In this document: positions 33,416 to 41,465 of the stretch, in pieces | Position numbering within the stretch: the stretch's first letter is position 1 | Layout of the letters: every line of letters begins with the position of its first letter | Source of the DNA: Pseudomonadota bacterium | GTDB lineage: Bacteria; Pseudomonadota; Alphaproteobacteria; Sphingomonadales; Sphingomonadaceae | Assembly (NCBI GenBank): GCA_023433305.1 | Contig: JAEZCZ010000066.1 | Coordinates: 1-57,678 of the forward strand | Direction of reading: 5' to 3' | DNA length: 57,678 nt | Made by a program: the position numbers and the translations under genes | Notes under the pieces: model-generated | What the model was told of the DNA's origin: nothing | The model's input: only the letters and a program-made list of their open reading frames with translations | Databases searched by the model: none

Positions 33416-33443
33416 GGCCCCCACCAACCCTTCGGAGCCACTC

Positions 33444-34718
33444 ATGACCGAACAAAAGCTCGAGACCCTGACCGTCCACGCCGGCACCGCGCCCGACCCG
33501 ACGACCAAGGCGCGGGTGACCCCGATCTACCAGACCACATCGTACGTGTTCGACGACGTCGACCACGCGGCTCGGCTGTTCAACCTCGAGGAATTCGGGA
33601 ACATCTACACCCGGATCATGAACCCCACCAATGGGGCGCTCGAAGCCAAGATCGCGGCGATGGAGGGCGGCGTGGCGGCGCTAGCGGTGGCATCGGGCCA
33701 CGCGGCGCAGTTCCTCGCCTTTCACACGCTGATGGAGCCGGGATGCAACATCGTGGCGGCCAAGCGGCTCTATGGCGGCTCGCTCAACCAGATCGGCCAG
33801 AGCTTCCGCAAGATGGCGTGGGACGCGAAGTTCGTCGATGCCGACGACCCGGCTCAGATCGCCGCGGCTATCGACGACAAGACGCGCTGCGTGTTCATCG
33901 AAAGCCTGGCCAATCCGCAAGGCGTGCAGGACATCGCGGCGATCGCCAAAGTGGCGCACGATGCCGGGGTGCCGCTGATCGTCGACAACACGCTGGCGAC
34001 GCCGGTGCTGTGCCGGCCGATCGAGCACGGCGCGGACGTGGTGATCCATTCCGCGACCAAGTTCCTCAACGGCCACGGCAACTCGATCGCCGGCGTGATC
34101 GTCGATGCGGGCAAGTTCGACTGGAAGGCGGGCGGCAAGTACCCGTACCTGACCGAGCCGAACGCCTCGTATCACGGGATGGTGTTCGCCGAGGCCTTGG
34201 GCGAGCTCGCCTTCATCGTCGCGTGCCGCGCGCTCGGCCTGCGCGACCTCGGCCCGGCGCTGGCGCCGATGAATGCGTTCCTCGCGCTGACCGGAATGGA
34301 GACGCTGGCGCTGCGGATGGAGCGGCACTGCAGCAACGCGCTCGCGCTGGCAAAGTGGCTCAAGGCGCATCCGAAAGTGGACTGGGTCTCCTACGCCGGG
34401 CTGGAGGACGATCGCTATCACGCGATGGCTCAGCGCTATCTCGGCGGCAAGGGCGGCGCGGTGTTCACCTTCGGGCTGAAGGGCGGCTACGAGGCGGGGG
34501 TGAAACTGGTCTCGTCGGTGAAGATGTTCAGCCACCTCGCCAACATGGGCGACACGCGATCGCTGATCATCCACCCGGCCTCGACCACGCACCGCCAACT
34601 TGGGCCGGAAGCGCTGGTCGAAGCGGGCGCGGGCCCGGACGTGGTTCGCGTTTCGGTGGGCATCGAGCATATCGACGACATCGTGGCCGATTTGAGCCAG
34701 GCGCTGGACCAGGTGTGA
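33444..34718 (+). CDS. metY: O-acetylhomoserine (or O-succinylhomoserine) sulfhydrylase
   Basis: PLP enzyme that makes homocysteine from an activated homoserine and sulfide for methionine synthesis. The 424-residue length is that of MetY-type sulfhydrylases rather than shorter MetB/MetZ. Motifs are YQTTSYVFDDVDHAARLF, SGHAAQFLAF, SLANPQGVQDI, DNTLATPVLCRPIEHGAD and the PLP lysine in HSATKFLNGHGNSIAGV near residue 211. It is last gene of the plus-strand run from 22420. No SAM riboswitch fits in the 28-base gap upstream. Confidence 0.93.
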   Translation: MTEQKLETLTVHAGTAPDPTTKARVTPIYQTTSYVFDDVDHAARLFNLEEFGNIYTRIMNPTNGALEAKIAAMEGGVAALAVASGHAAQFLAFHTLMEPGCNIVAAKRLYGGSLNQIGQSFRKMAWDAKFVDADDPAQIAAAIDDKTRCVFIESLANPQGVQDIAAIAKVAHDAGVPLIVDNTLATPVLCRPIEHGADVVIHSATKFLNGHGNSIAGVIVDAGKFDWKAGGKYPYLTEPNASYHGMVFAEALGELAFIVACRALGLRDLGPALAPMNAFLALTGMETLALRMERHCSNALALAKWLKAHPKVDWVSYAGLEDDRYHAMAQRYLGGKGGAVFTFGLKGGYEAGVKLVSSVKMFSHLANMGDTRSLIIHPASTTHRQLGPEALVEAGAGPDVVRVSVGIEHIDDIVADLSQALDQV

Positions 34719-34786
34719 GCCGGATGGGGGTTGCTCACCCCGCCTTTCGTTGCCCTCGCGAATGCGGGGACCGGTCGCATCGTGGT

Positions 34787-34816
34787 TTCGCGCAGAGGAC
34801 GCAGAGGACGCAGAGG
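34787..34816. repeat. GCAGAG-type repeat, single arm
   Basis: TTCGCGCAGAGGACGCAGAG, continuing GACGCAGAGG, is one arm of the inverted repeat at 18219-18286. It lies between metY and the antitoxin gene, which converge here. Confidence 0.65.
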
Positions 34817-34832
34817 GCAACCGCCGCGCCGG

Positions 34833-35123
34833 TTAGGCAGCGGCTACTTCCTCGCGGACCGCGGCGCCGAACTTGGCTTCGGCCTGGAACAAGTCGTAGG
34901 CGGCCTGCATGCTGAGCCATAGTCTTGCCGGCGTGCCCAGGCTGGCCTCGAGCCGCAGGGCGGTTTCCGGGCTGATGCCGCGCCGGCCCGCGACGATGTC
35001 CTGGATGCGTTGCGGCGGCACTCGCAACTTCAGAGCGAAGGCATTGGCCGTTAGCCCGCGCGCCTCGAGCTCTTCCTTGAGGATCGCGCCTGGATGGACT
35101 TCCTGGAATGCGAACTGGTTCAT
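34833..35123 (-). CDS. higA: HigA-type antitoxin (XRE helix-turn-helix)
   Basis: A 96-residue antitoxin. HPGAILKEELEARGLTANAF and the helix-turn-helix KLRVPPQRIQDIVAGRRGIS, then ETALRLEASLGTPARLWLSMQAAYDL, are the HigA/VapI pattern. It should neutralise HigB and repress the pair. ATG 35123 is chosen because the longer frame runs into the toxin gene. The toxin gene precedes it by 7 bases, the usual higBA order. Confidence 0.92.
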   Translation of the reverse strand: MNQFAFQEVHPGAILKEELEARGLTANAFALKLRVPPQRIQDIVAGRRGISPETALRLEASLGTPARLWLSMQAAYDLFQAEAKFGAAVREEVAAA

Positions 35124-35130
35124 GTCGCTC

Positions 35131-35409
35131 TCAATGATAATCCACGATTTCCACGTCTTCCGCATTGCCGTCGTGGAAGCGGAAGACAAGCCGCCACGGT
35201 CCGTTGATCGTCATCGCCCACTGCCCTTGGCGGTCGCCCGACAGCGCGTGGAGCCCAACCGACTTCAACGGCGGAATGTCGCCGAGGGAGCTTGCGGCAT
35301 GCAGCACCTGCAATCGCGCCATAGCCATGGCGACTTCCATGCCGCTGAACTTCGACCTGCCTTCCCGCGCGAATCGTTCCGTGGCGCGATTGGCGAAGCT
35401 GACGATCAC
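35131..35409 (-). CDS. higB: HigB-type toxin (RelE/ParE superfamily)
   Basis: A 92-residue RelE-like ribosome-dependent mRNA interferase. FANRATERFAREG at the N-terminus, then LHAASSLGDIPPLKSVGLHALSGDRQGQ and WRLVFRFHDGNAEDVEIVDYH, are typical of HigB, with basic and His residues of the active site present. It is divergent from pccA; the 50 bases between the two start codons must carry both promoters. Confidence 0.92.
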   Translation of the reverse strand: MIVSFANRATERFAREGRSKFSGMEVAMAMARLQVLHAASSLGDIPPLKSVGLHALSGDRQGQWAMTINGPWRLVFRFHDGNAEDVEIVDYH

Positions 35410-35459
35410 GAAAGCGTGAATGCCCTATCATCCATGCCATGTCAAGCGTGGCACGCCTG

Positions 35460-37535
35460 ATGTTCTCCAAGATCCTCATCGCCAATCGCGGGGAGATTGC
35501 CTGCCGCGTGATCCGGACGGCGCGGCGGATGGGGATCGCGACGGTGGCGGTCTATTCGGAGGCCGATGCGCGCGGCCCCCATGTGCGGATGGCGGACGAG
35601 GCGGTGGCGATCGGACCGGCGCCGGCGGCCGAGAGCTACCTGCGCGCCGATCGAATCATCGAGGCGTGCAAGGCAGCCGGCGCCGAGGCGGTCCATCCGG
35701 GCTACGGCTTCCTCAGCGAGCGGGCGAGCTTCGTCGAGGCGCTCGAGGCGGAGGGAATCGCCTTCATCGGGCCGCCGGCCGGCGCGATCGCGGCGATGGG
35801 CGACAAGATCGAGAGCAAGCGGATCGCACAAGCCGCGGGCGTCAACGTCGTGCCGGGGTTCGTGGGCGAAATCGCCAATACAGGCTTTGCACTTGACATT
35901 TCTAACCAAATCGGTTATCCCGTCATGCTCAAGGCTTCGGCTGGCGGCGGGGGTAAGGGGATGCGACTGGCCTATTCGGACGCCGACGTGCGCGAAGGCT
36001 TCGACAGCGTGCGGCGCGAGGCGGCGGCGAGCTTCGGCGACGACCGTATCCTGATCGAGAAGTTCATCGAGAGCCCGCGGCATATCGAGATCCAGGTACT
36101 GGGGGACAAGCACGGGAACCTCGTGCACTTGGGCGAGCGCGAGTGCTCGATCCAGCGGCGGCACCAGAAGGTGGTCGAGGAAGCGCCCAGCCCTTTCGTG
36201 ACGCCCGAGATGCGCACGGCGATGGGCGAGCAGGCGGTCTCGCTGGCGCGGGCGGTGGAGTATCACTCGGCGGGGACGGTCGAGCTGATCGTCAGCGGCG
36301 CCGATCCCACGGGCGAGAGCTTTTACTTCCTCGAGATGAACACGCGGCTGCAGGTCGAGCACCCGGTAACCGAGGCGGTGACCGGGTTGGACCTCGTGGA
36401 GCAGATGATCCGCGTGGCGGCGGGCGAGCCGCTTTCCTTCGCGCAGGACGACGTGCGGCTCGACGGGTGGGCGATCGAGACGCGGGTCTATGCCGAGGAC
36501 CCCTATCGCGGGTTCCTGCCGAGCACGGGGCGGCTGGTCCGGTATGGTCCTCCGCAGTCCTCCCCCTCCCGCTTGCGGGAGGGGTCAGGGGTGGGTGCGT
36601 CCGCGACCGAAGAAGCAAAGGCCCACCCCCAGCCCCTCCGGCAAGCGGGAGGGGAGCCATACGTCCGCGTCGACGACGGCGTGGCCGAGGGCGGCGAGGT
36701 GTCGATGTTCTACGATCCGATGATCGCCAAGCTGATCACCTGGGCGCCGACCCGCGAGGGAGCGGCGGACTTGCAGGTGGCGGCGCTCGACCGGTTCGAG
36801 ATCGAGGGGCCGGGTCACAACGTCGATTTCCTCAGCGCGCTGATGCAGCATCCGCGGTTCCGCGCGGGCGAGCTGACGACGGGGTTCATCGCCGAGGAGT
36901 ATCCCGATGGGTTCGACGGCGCACCGGCGGACGAGGCGCGGCTGCGGGTGATCGCCGCGGTGGCGGCGGGCAATGCGTTCACGCGGGCGGCGCGCGCACG
37001 GGAAGTCTCGGGCCAGCTCGACGGGCCGCCCGCGGTGCCTTGCGACTGGGTGGTCCGGATCGACGGGCGCGACTTCGCGGTGACGCTGGGCGACGGCCAT
37101 GCCCTCGTCGACGGCGAGCGCATCGAGGGCACATGCGACTGGCTGCCGGGCATGCGGCTCGCCAGCGCGAGCGGGAACGGCGAGACGCTGGGACTGAAGG
37201 TCGCGCGCGATGGCCTCGACTGGCTCATCACCACGCACGGCCGCGCGCATCGGGCGCGGATGCTGCCGGCGCATGTCGCGCCGCTCGCCGCGCACATGAT
37301 CGAGAAGATGCCGCCCGATCTCTCGCGCTTCCTGCTCAGCCCGATGCCGGGGCTGCTGGTGGCGCTGCACGTGGCCGAAGGAGAGCGCGTGGAGCCGGGG
37401 CAGCCGCTCGCCACGGTCGAGGCGATGAAGATGGAGAACATCCTGCGCGCGCAGAAGGCCGGCACCGTCGGGACGATCCACGCGGCGGCGGGGCAGACGC
37501 TGGCGGCGGACGCGGCGATCCTGGAGCTGGAATGA
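35460..37535 (+). CDS. pccA: Propionyl-CoA carboxylase alpha chain (biotin carboxylase plus biotin carrier)
   Basis: A 691-residue acyl-CoA carboxylase alpha subunit. The biotin carboxylase domain (residues ~1-450) has MFSKILIANRGEIACRV, ASAGGGGKGMRLA, and EMNTRLQVEHPVTEAVTGLD. A BT linker follows, and the C-terminal biotinyl domain has VEAMKMENILRA near residue 658. It is typed as propionyl rather than acetyl or methylcrotonyl by context with mce and scpA; no beta subunit is in the window. About 35 residues near residue 365 are encoded by an in-frame REP element. It could also supply biotin carboxylase to the cluster at 22420. Confidence 0.92.
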   Translation: MFSKILIANRGEIACRVIRTARRMGIATVAVYSEADARGPHVRMADEAVAIGPAPAAESYLRADRIIEACKAAGAEAVHPGYGFLSERASFVEALEAEGIAFIGPPAGAIAAMGDKIESKRIAQAAGVNVVPGFVGEIANTGFALDISNQIGYPVMLKASAGGGGKGMRLAYSDADVREGFDSVRREAAASFGDDRILIEKFIESPRHIEIQVLGDKHGNLVHLGERECSIQRRHQKVVEEAPSPFVTPEMRTAMGEQAVSLARAVEYHSAGTVELIVSGADPTGESFYFLEMNTRLQVEHPVTEAVTGLDLVEQMIRVAAGEPLSFAQDDVRLDGWAIETRVYAEDPYRGFLPSTGRLVRYGPPQSSPSRLREGSGVGASATEEAKAHPQPLRQAGGEPYVRVDDGVAEGGEVSMFYDPMIAKLITWAPTREGAADLQVAALDRFEIEGPGHNVDFLSALMQHPRFRAGELTTGFIAEEYPDGFDGAPADEARLRVIAAVAAGNAFTRAARAREVSGQLDGPPAVPCDWVVRIDGRDFAVTLGDGHALVDGERIEGTCDWLPGMRLASASGNGETLGLKVARDGLDWLITTHGRAHRARMLPAHVAPLAAHMIEKMPPDLSRFLLSPMPGLLVALHVAEGERVEPGQPLATVEAMKMENILRAQKAGTVGTIHAAAGQTLAADAAILELE
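36563..36654. repeat. REP doublet inserted in frame in pccA
   Basis: The first hairpin CCCCTCCCGC-TT-GCGGGAGGGG is at 36563-36584. An inverted second copy lies at about 36627-36654, and the inner arms (GGAGGGGTCAGGGGTGGG versus CCCACCCCCAGCCCCTCC) pair at 16 of 18 positions. The frame stays open and translates to Ser/Arg/Gly/Pro-rich residues in a loop before GVAEGGEVSMFYDPM. Confidence 0.85.
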
Positions 37536-38344
37536 CCTTCGACTACGAGGCCTACGTGGCCGACTTCCTGACCGGCGACGACGACGCGCTGGTGGCGCGC
37601 TGGTTCGCAGAGGACTGCGCGATGGAGAGCGGCAGCGGCACCTTCGAGGGGCACGAAGGAATGCGCCGCTTCCTCGCCTGGGCGCACGACGGGGTGCGCG
37701 AGTGCCCGCGGATCGTGAGCTACGTCCAGCAGGGGCGCGACCTGTTCGCCGAAATCGACATGGACTTCCACGCCACCAAGGAGCGCGCGGACTTCCCGTT
37801 CCAGCACCTGTTTCCCGGCGATTCGATCACGGTGAAGTTCCTCGCCCACTACGTGCTCAACGAGGCCGGGAAGGTGTGGCGGCTCAGGACGATGACCTGG
37901 CCGGCGGAGAAAGGCGTGAGCAAGCTCCCGCCGCTGGGGCCACATCCGAGCCAGCTGGCGGCCTACGAGGCCTATACTGCGGCGTTCTCGGCCGGCGATC
38001 CCGAGCGCTACACGCGGTTCTACACCGACGATGTCGAGCTGTTGCTCGGCTCGGTGCCGCCGATGAAGGGCAAGCAGGCGATCGCGGACTTCTACACCGC
38101 GATGTTCGAGCGCGTGCGCGAGAGCCTGACGGTCCATGCGATCGAGGCGAGCGAGCGCGAGATCGTGAGCGACACCACCAGCCGGTTCACCGCGGTGGCG
38201 GACGCGCCCGACTTCGTGGTCGGCCCGCTCAGCAAGGGCGACTACATCGAGGTGCACGTGATCGTGACCTACACCTTGCGCGACGGACTGATCGAGCGGA
38301 TCGCGGTGCGGCGCGCGGGCGAGCCGGTGACCGTGCGCGCCTGA
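37532..38344 (+). CDS. Tandem SnoaL/NTF2-like fold protein
   Basis: A 270-residue cytosolic protein that looks like two NTF2/SnoaL domains in tandem. The first opens YEAYVADFLTGDDDALVARWFAEDC and the second, near residue 140, YEAYTAAFSAGDPERYTRFYTDDVEL. Each pairs a helix with the FxxDC/D-type start of the cone-shaped fold and ends in beta strands. Such domains serve as cyclases, isomerases or binding proteins. ATG 37532 overlaps the pccA stop by four bases, so it is likely needed with PccA, but its role is not known. Confidence 0.75.
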   Translation: MTFDYEAYVADFLTGDDDALVARWFAEDCAMESGSGTFEGHEGMRRFLAWAHDGVRECPRIVSYVQQGRDLFAEIDMDFHATKERADFPFQHLFPGDSITVKFLAHYVLNEAGKVWRLRTMTWPAEKGVSKLPPLGPHPSQLAAYEAYTAAFSAGDPERYTRFYTDDVELLLGSVPPMKGKQAIADFYTAMFERVRESLTVHAIEASEREIVSDTTSRFTAVADAPDFVVGPLSKGDYIEVHVIVTYTLRDGLIERIAVRRAGEPVTVRA

Positions 38345-38347
38345 GCC

Positions 38348-38914
38348 TCAGGCGCGATCGGCGAGGAGGCGCTCGACCTCGGCGAGGTCTTGCGGCGTAT
38401 CGACATCGCGCAGGCTATCGGGCGGCGGGTCGAGCAGCCGGGCCTGGCCGAGCAGCGGCCCGGCGCCGCGGTCTCCCGCCAGCTTGGCGGCGCGAAGGAT
38501 CAGGGGCTTGCCGAGCAAGGCGGGCACGCCGGGATGCCCATCGGGATAACGCGTCGCCATGGGCGCCGGGCCGTTCGCTAGCTCGCGCAGGTAGGCGGGT
38601 GAAATCAGCGGCATGTCGGCCAGCAGCACGAGCAGCGCGTTCCGGCCCGACGACAGGGCCATGCTCGCGGCCAACGCGAGCGAGGAGCCAAGCCCGGAAT
38701 CCGGATCGGCGTTGACCACTTGCGTCCAGCCTTGCGCGAACCCGACGCCTTCGGGCCCGGTCACGACGATGCCCGGGCGCAGCCCCGCTTGCTCGACCGC
38801 ATCGAGCACCCAGCGGCCGAGCGGCTTGCCGGCGCAGAGCGCTTCCATCTTGCCGCCGCCGAAGCGCGTGCCGCGACCGGCGGCGAGGACGGCGATGAGC
38901 GGCGTGTCAGCCAT
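38348..38914 (-). CDS. MocA-type molybdenum cofactor nucleotidyltransferase
   Basis: A 188-residue MobA-like NTP transferase. AVLAAGRGTRFGGGKMEAL is the nucleotide-binding loop, VVNADPDSGLGSSLALAA and LVLLADMPLISPAYL are conserved, and RDVDTPQDLAEVE ends the domain. MocA makes the cytosine dinucleotide form of molybdopterin for xanthine-oxidase-family enzymes such as the IorAB-like pair at 42787-45460. It overlaps xdhC by eight bases. Confidence 0.88.
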   Translation of the reverse strand: MADTPLIAVLAAGRGTRFGGGKMEALCAGKPLGRWVLDAVEQAGLRPGIVVTGPEGVGFAQGWTQVVNADPDSGLGSSLALAASMALSSGRNALLVLLADMPLISPAYLRELANGPAPMATRYPDGHPGVPALLGKPLILRAAKLAGDRGAGPLLGQARLLDPPPDSLRDVDTPQDLAEVERLLADRA

Positions 38915-39752
38915 GCGGATGGAGCCGCTCGTAAGCGCCGACGATCTCGGCCAGCACCGACAAAGCCAGCACGGCGGGCTCGCGGCTATGCGCGATCACA
39001 CCGACGGGGCTGCGGATACGGCGCACCTGCTCGATGCTGGCGCCGCTCGCGGTGAGGCGGCCGAGGCGGGCGCGGCGCGCCTCGAACCCGCCTTGCGCGC
39101 CGATGAAGAACGCCGGGGTGTCGAGCGCCCATTCGAGGATCGCGTGTTCCCATTCGTGATCGTGGAACAGCAGCACGACCGCGGTCCACGGGTCGGCCGA
39201 CAGGCCCGCCGGGCGACGCCCGAGCGAGAGCGCGTCCTTGCCGTGGGATTCTATTCCGACGCCCGCCGCCGAGCCGAGCGCCGACAAAGCGTCGAGCTCG
39301 GGCCCCTCGCCGAACACGAGCAGGCGCAGCGACGGGACGTAGCGCCGCTCTGGCAATTGGCCGCACGGCAATGCCAGCGAAGCGGCCTCGCGTCGCAGTA
39401 GTTGCTCCACCGCGGCGCCGCATGCCGCGCGGTCCGGATCGGGATCGATCAGCACGTCGAGCCCGCTGCCGCAGGGGAGGCGGAAGTCGATCAGCTCCGA
39501 TCCGGCCCCGAACCGCTTGACCACCGGCCCGCTCGCCGCCGCGATTTCGCTGGCAAGCTGCTTCTCGAGGCAGCCGTCGGCAAGGCTTCCGGTGATCGCT
39601 CCATCGGGGCCGACGGCAAGCTGCGCGCCGAGCCGGCGCGAAAAGCTGCCCTCGATTCCGATGATCGTGCAGAGCCCGACGCCCGGCTCGCAGGCGGCGC
39701 GAAGGGCGGCGCGGTCATCGGCCCATGCGGTCGTTCGACTGTCTTGCGCCAG
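38907..39752 (-). CDS. XdhC/CoxI-family Mo-hydroxylase maturation factor, apparent CTG start
   Basis: About 281 residues. The conserved XdhC N-domain (GLCTIIGIEGSFSRRLGAQL, DGAITGSLADGCLEKQLASE) and the C-terminal Rossmann part (ALDTPAFFIGAQGGFEARRA, RIRSPVGVIAHSREP) are both complete. XdhC proteins bind and sulfurate the Mo cofactor before insertion. The frame has no ATG, GTG or TTG before the N-domain; the first GTG, 39524, would delete it. CTG 39752 lies six bases after GAGG and overlaps the end of the tannase-like gene, so I use it as the start. Confidence 0.8.
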   Translation of the reverse strand: MAQDSRTTAWADDRAALRAACEPGVGLCTIIGIEGSFSRRLGAQLAVGPDGAITGSLADGCLEKQLASEIAAASGPVVKRFGAGSELIDFRLPCGSGLDVLIDPDPDRAACGAAVEQLLRREAASLALPCGQLPERRYVPSLRLLVFGEGPELDALSALGSAAGVGIESHGKDALSLGRRPAGLSADPWTAVVLLFHDHEWEHAILEWALDTPAFFIGAQGGFEARRARLGRLTASGASIEQVRRIRSPVGVIAHSREPAVLALSVLAEIVGAYERLHPHG

Positions 39753-39754
39753 CG

Positions 39755-41317
39755 TCAGCCTCGTTCGCCGATCCCGGCGTTGGGCGCCACGCAGGTGAAG
39801 CTTGCGGCTTCTTGGGGATTCCCGACGCCATTATATCGCGCGTATTGCGGCCAGGGGCAAAGCGGGCGTGTCATCGGATCGCGCGGCGGCCCCGCCGGCG
39901 CTCCGGGAGGCCCCCCGGCCTGGGTTGGGCGCGTGGCGAGTATCCGGTCGGGCGCGCGGCCGCTGGTCGTCCACTCGTCGAGGACGCCGAGCGTATCGAA
40001 GCTGCTGACGCCTTCACCGCCGCTGCAATGATCCATGCCCGGCACCATGAACAGCCGGTACTGGTTGGCCGCTTGTTGCGCGCTGAGAGTGGGCGTGAGG
40101 CCGTCGTGGAAGCGCAGTGCGTTGGTCGCCGGGATCAATCCATCCGACCAACCATGGCTCATCAGCAGCTTGCCGCCGCGCGCGAAGAAGGCGGCGAGGC
40201 CGGTCGGCGGGACGTCGAGGATATCCGCACCGTAGGCGCGCCCCGCCACGGCGTCTGCGGTGTAATCGAATGTCTTCCAGTCCCAGCCGGGGCGGTCGCC
40301 GAAGGCGAGCATCGTGAAGTAGGTCAGCGCCACCGGGAACGGCTGCTCGCCCTGCGTCAATACGGCGAGCTGCATCTCGCTGCCGACAGGCCAACCAGGC
40401 ATCCCCGGCGGTCCGCGATAGATGGCACGAACCGTCTCGACCTGCTCGGCGCTCAAACCTTCGACCGTGGCCGGATCGAAGGCGCAGGCGTCGGGTCGGC
40501 CGATCACTCCATCCTCGAGGCCATCTAGTCCATCGCATTGCCGGACCGCAGCCCTGTGCACGCTCGCCCACTGCGGAACCGAGACCATGGCCCCGGGCGA
40601 GCGGTTCGGCTGCCAGCCGGCCCACATCGACTGGGTCATGAGGTCTGTCATCGGGTTGGCCGGCGCCATCGCGCTGATCGCGTCGAAATCCTCGGGATGG
40701 CGATAGGCGGCCATCAGGCCTTGTCGGCCGCCGGTCGAGCACGAATCCCAAAACGACTTTTGTGCGGCGCGGCCATAGTAGGCCTCGATCGCTCGCTTGG
40801 CGGTCACGGCCATTTCGTGAACGGCGCGGTGGCCGAAATCGACCAGCTTCTCCGGATGGCCTATGGCCCATTCTGCGGTGAGGCCGTTGCCGGTGTGCCC
40901 GGTGTCGGTGGTCGCAGCGGCGTATCCACGCTTCAGCGGATCGGCCATCTGCGAGTAGCTGAGCTGCCCCGCCCAGATGCCGTTGCCGATGCCGACGAAC
41001 TTGCCGTTCCAGCCATTGGCGGGGAGCCAGACTTCAACCTTGATGTCGCTGTCGCTCGTCGGCGTGAGCGTCGCCTGGACCCGGCAGAACTCCGGCACGT
41101 CCTTGTACGCGGCGTTCGCCACGCCAGGCGGAAGGTTGCCGGGGAGGCCGGGCTGCTCGAAGGCCCCGGCAGCGACCAACGCGGCGGACGTCACCTTGCC
41201 CTGCGGCAGGGCCATTTGCGCTAGCTCGCGGCACTCGGCCGCGGCGGCGGGTGCCGCCATCAGCGCGGCCAGCGCCGCCCCGGTACCCGCCAGTGCTTTC
41301 AGTGTTCGCCGTCCCAT
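39755..41317 (-). CDS. Tannase/feruloyl esterase family hydrolase, exported
   Basis: About 520 residues with a signal peptide (LAGTGAALAALMAAPAAAAE). The tannase/feruloyl esterase alpha/beta-hydrolase motifs include the nucleophile in SFWDSCSTGGRQGLMAAY (C-S-x-G-G) near residue 175, the acid in SHGWSDGLIPATNAL and the His in VPGMDHCSGG. The paired cysteines flanking the triad (DSC, DHC) are the CS-D-HC motif of this family. Substrates in the family are gallate or hydroxycinnamate esters. A Gly/Pro-rich stretch (TQAGGPPGAPAGPPRDP) lies near the C-terminus. ATG 41317 has GGGGGCGG upstream; ATG 41341 is possible. Confidence 0.9.
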   Translation of the reverse strand: MGRRTLKALAGTGAALAALMAAPAAAAECRELAQMALPQGKVTSAALVAAGAFEQPGLPGNLPPGVANAAYKDVPEFCRVQATLTPTSDSDIKVEVWLPANGWNGKFVGIGNGIWAGQLSYSQMADPLKRGYAAATTDTGHTGNGLTAEWAIGHPEKLVDFGHRAVHEMAVTAKRAIEAYYGRAAQKSFWDSCSTGGRQGLMAAYRHPEDFDAISAMAPANPMTDLMTQSMWAGWQPNRSPGAMVSVPQWASVHRAAVRQCDGLDGLEDGVIGRPDACAFDPATVEGLSAEQVETVRAIYRGPPGMPGWPVGSEMQLAVLTQGEQPFPVALTYFTMLAFGDRPGWDWKTFDYTADAVAGRAYGADILDVPPTGLAAFFARGGKLLMSHGWSDGLIPATNALRFHDGLTPTLSAQQAANQYRLFMVPGMDHCSGGEGVSSFDTLGVLDEWTTSGRAPDRILATRPTQAGGPPGAPAGPPRDPMTRPLCPWPQYARYNGVGNPQEAASFTCVAPNAGIGERG

Positions 41318-41465
41318 GTCCGCCCCCATTGCAATCGTCATGCCCCGTAATAGCCAGCTTCAAGCAGGCGCCACAAGCCGCTTGCCCGGCTGCCGATGTG
41401 CTTCATAATCCGAGCGGACCGGGCCGCGGAGATGCCCGGGCGCAGGGACGAGAGGATCTACCGAG

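Noticed and set aside
33416..33443. SAM riboswitch before metY
   Set aside because: Only 28 bases separate the genes, too few for the element.
34833..35409. HigBA pair as a new defence or toxin system
   Set aside because: Both proteins match the ordinary HigB and HigA families in size, order and motifs.
39896..39930. Gly/Pro-rich stretch in the tannase-like protein as another translated repeat
   Set aside because: It is GC-rich and proline-rich but has no clear hairpin or match to the other elements.
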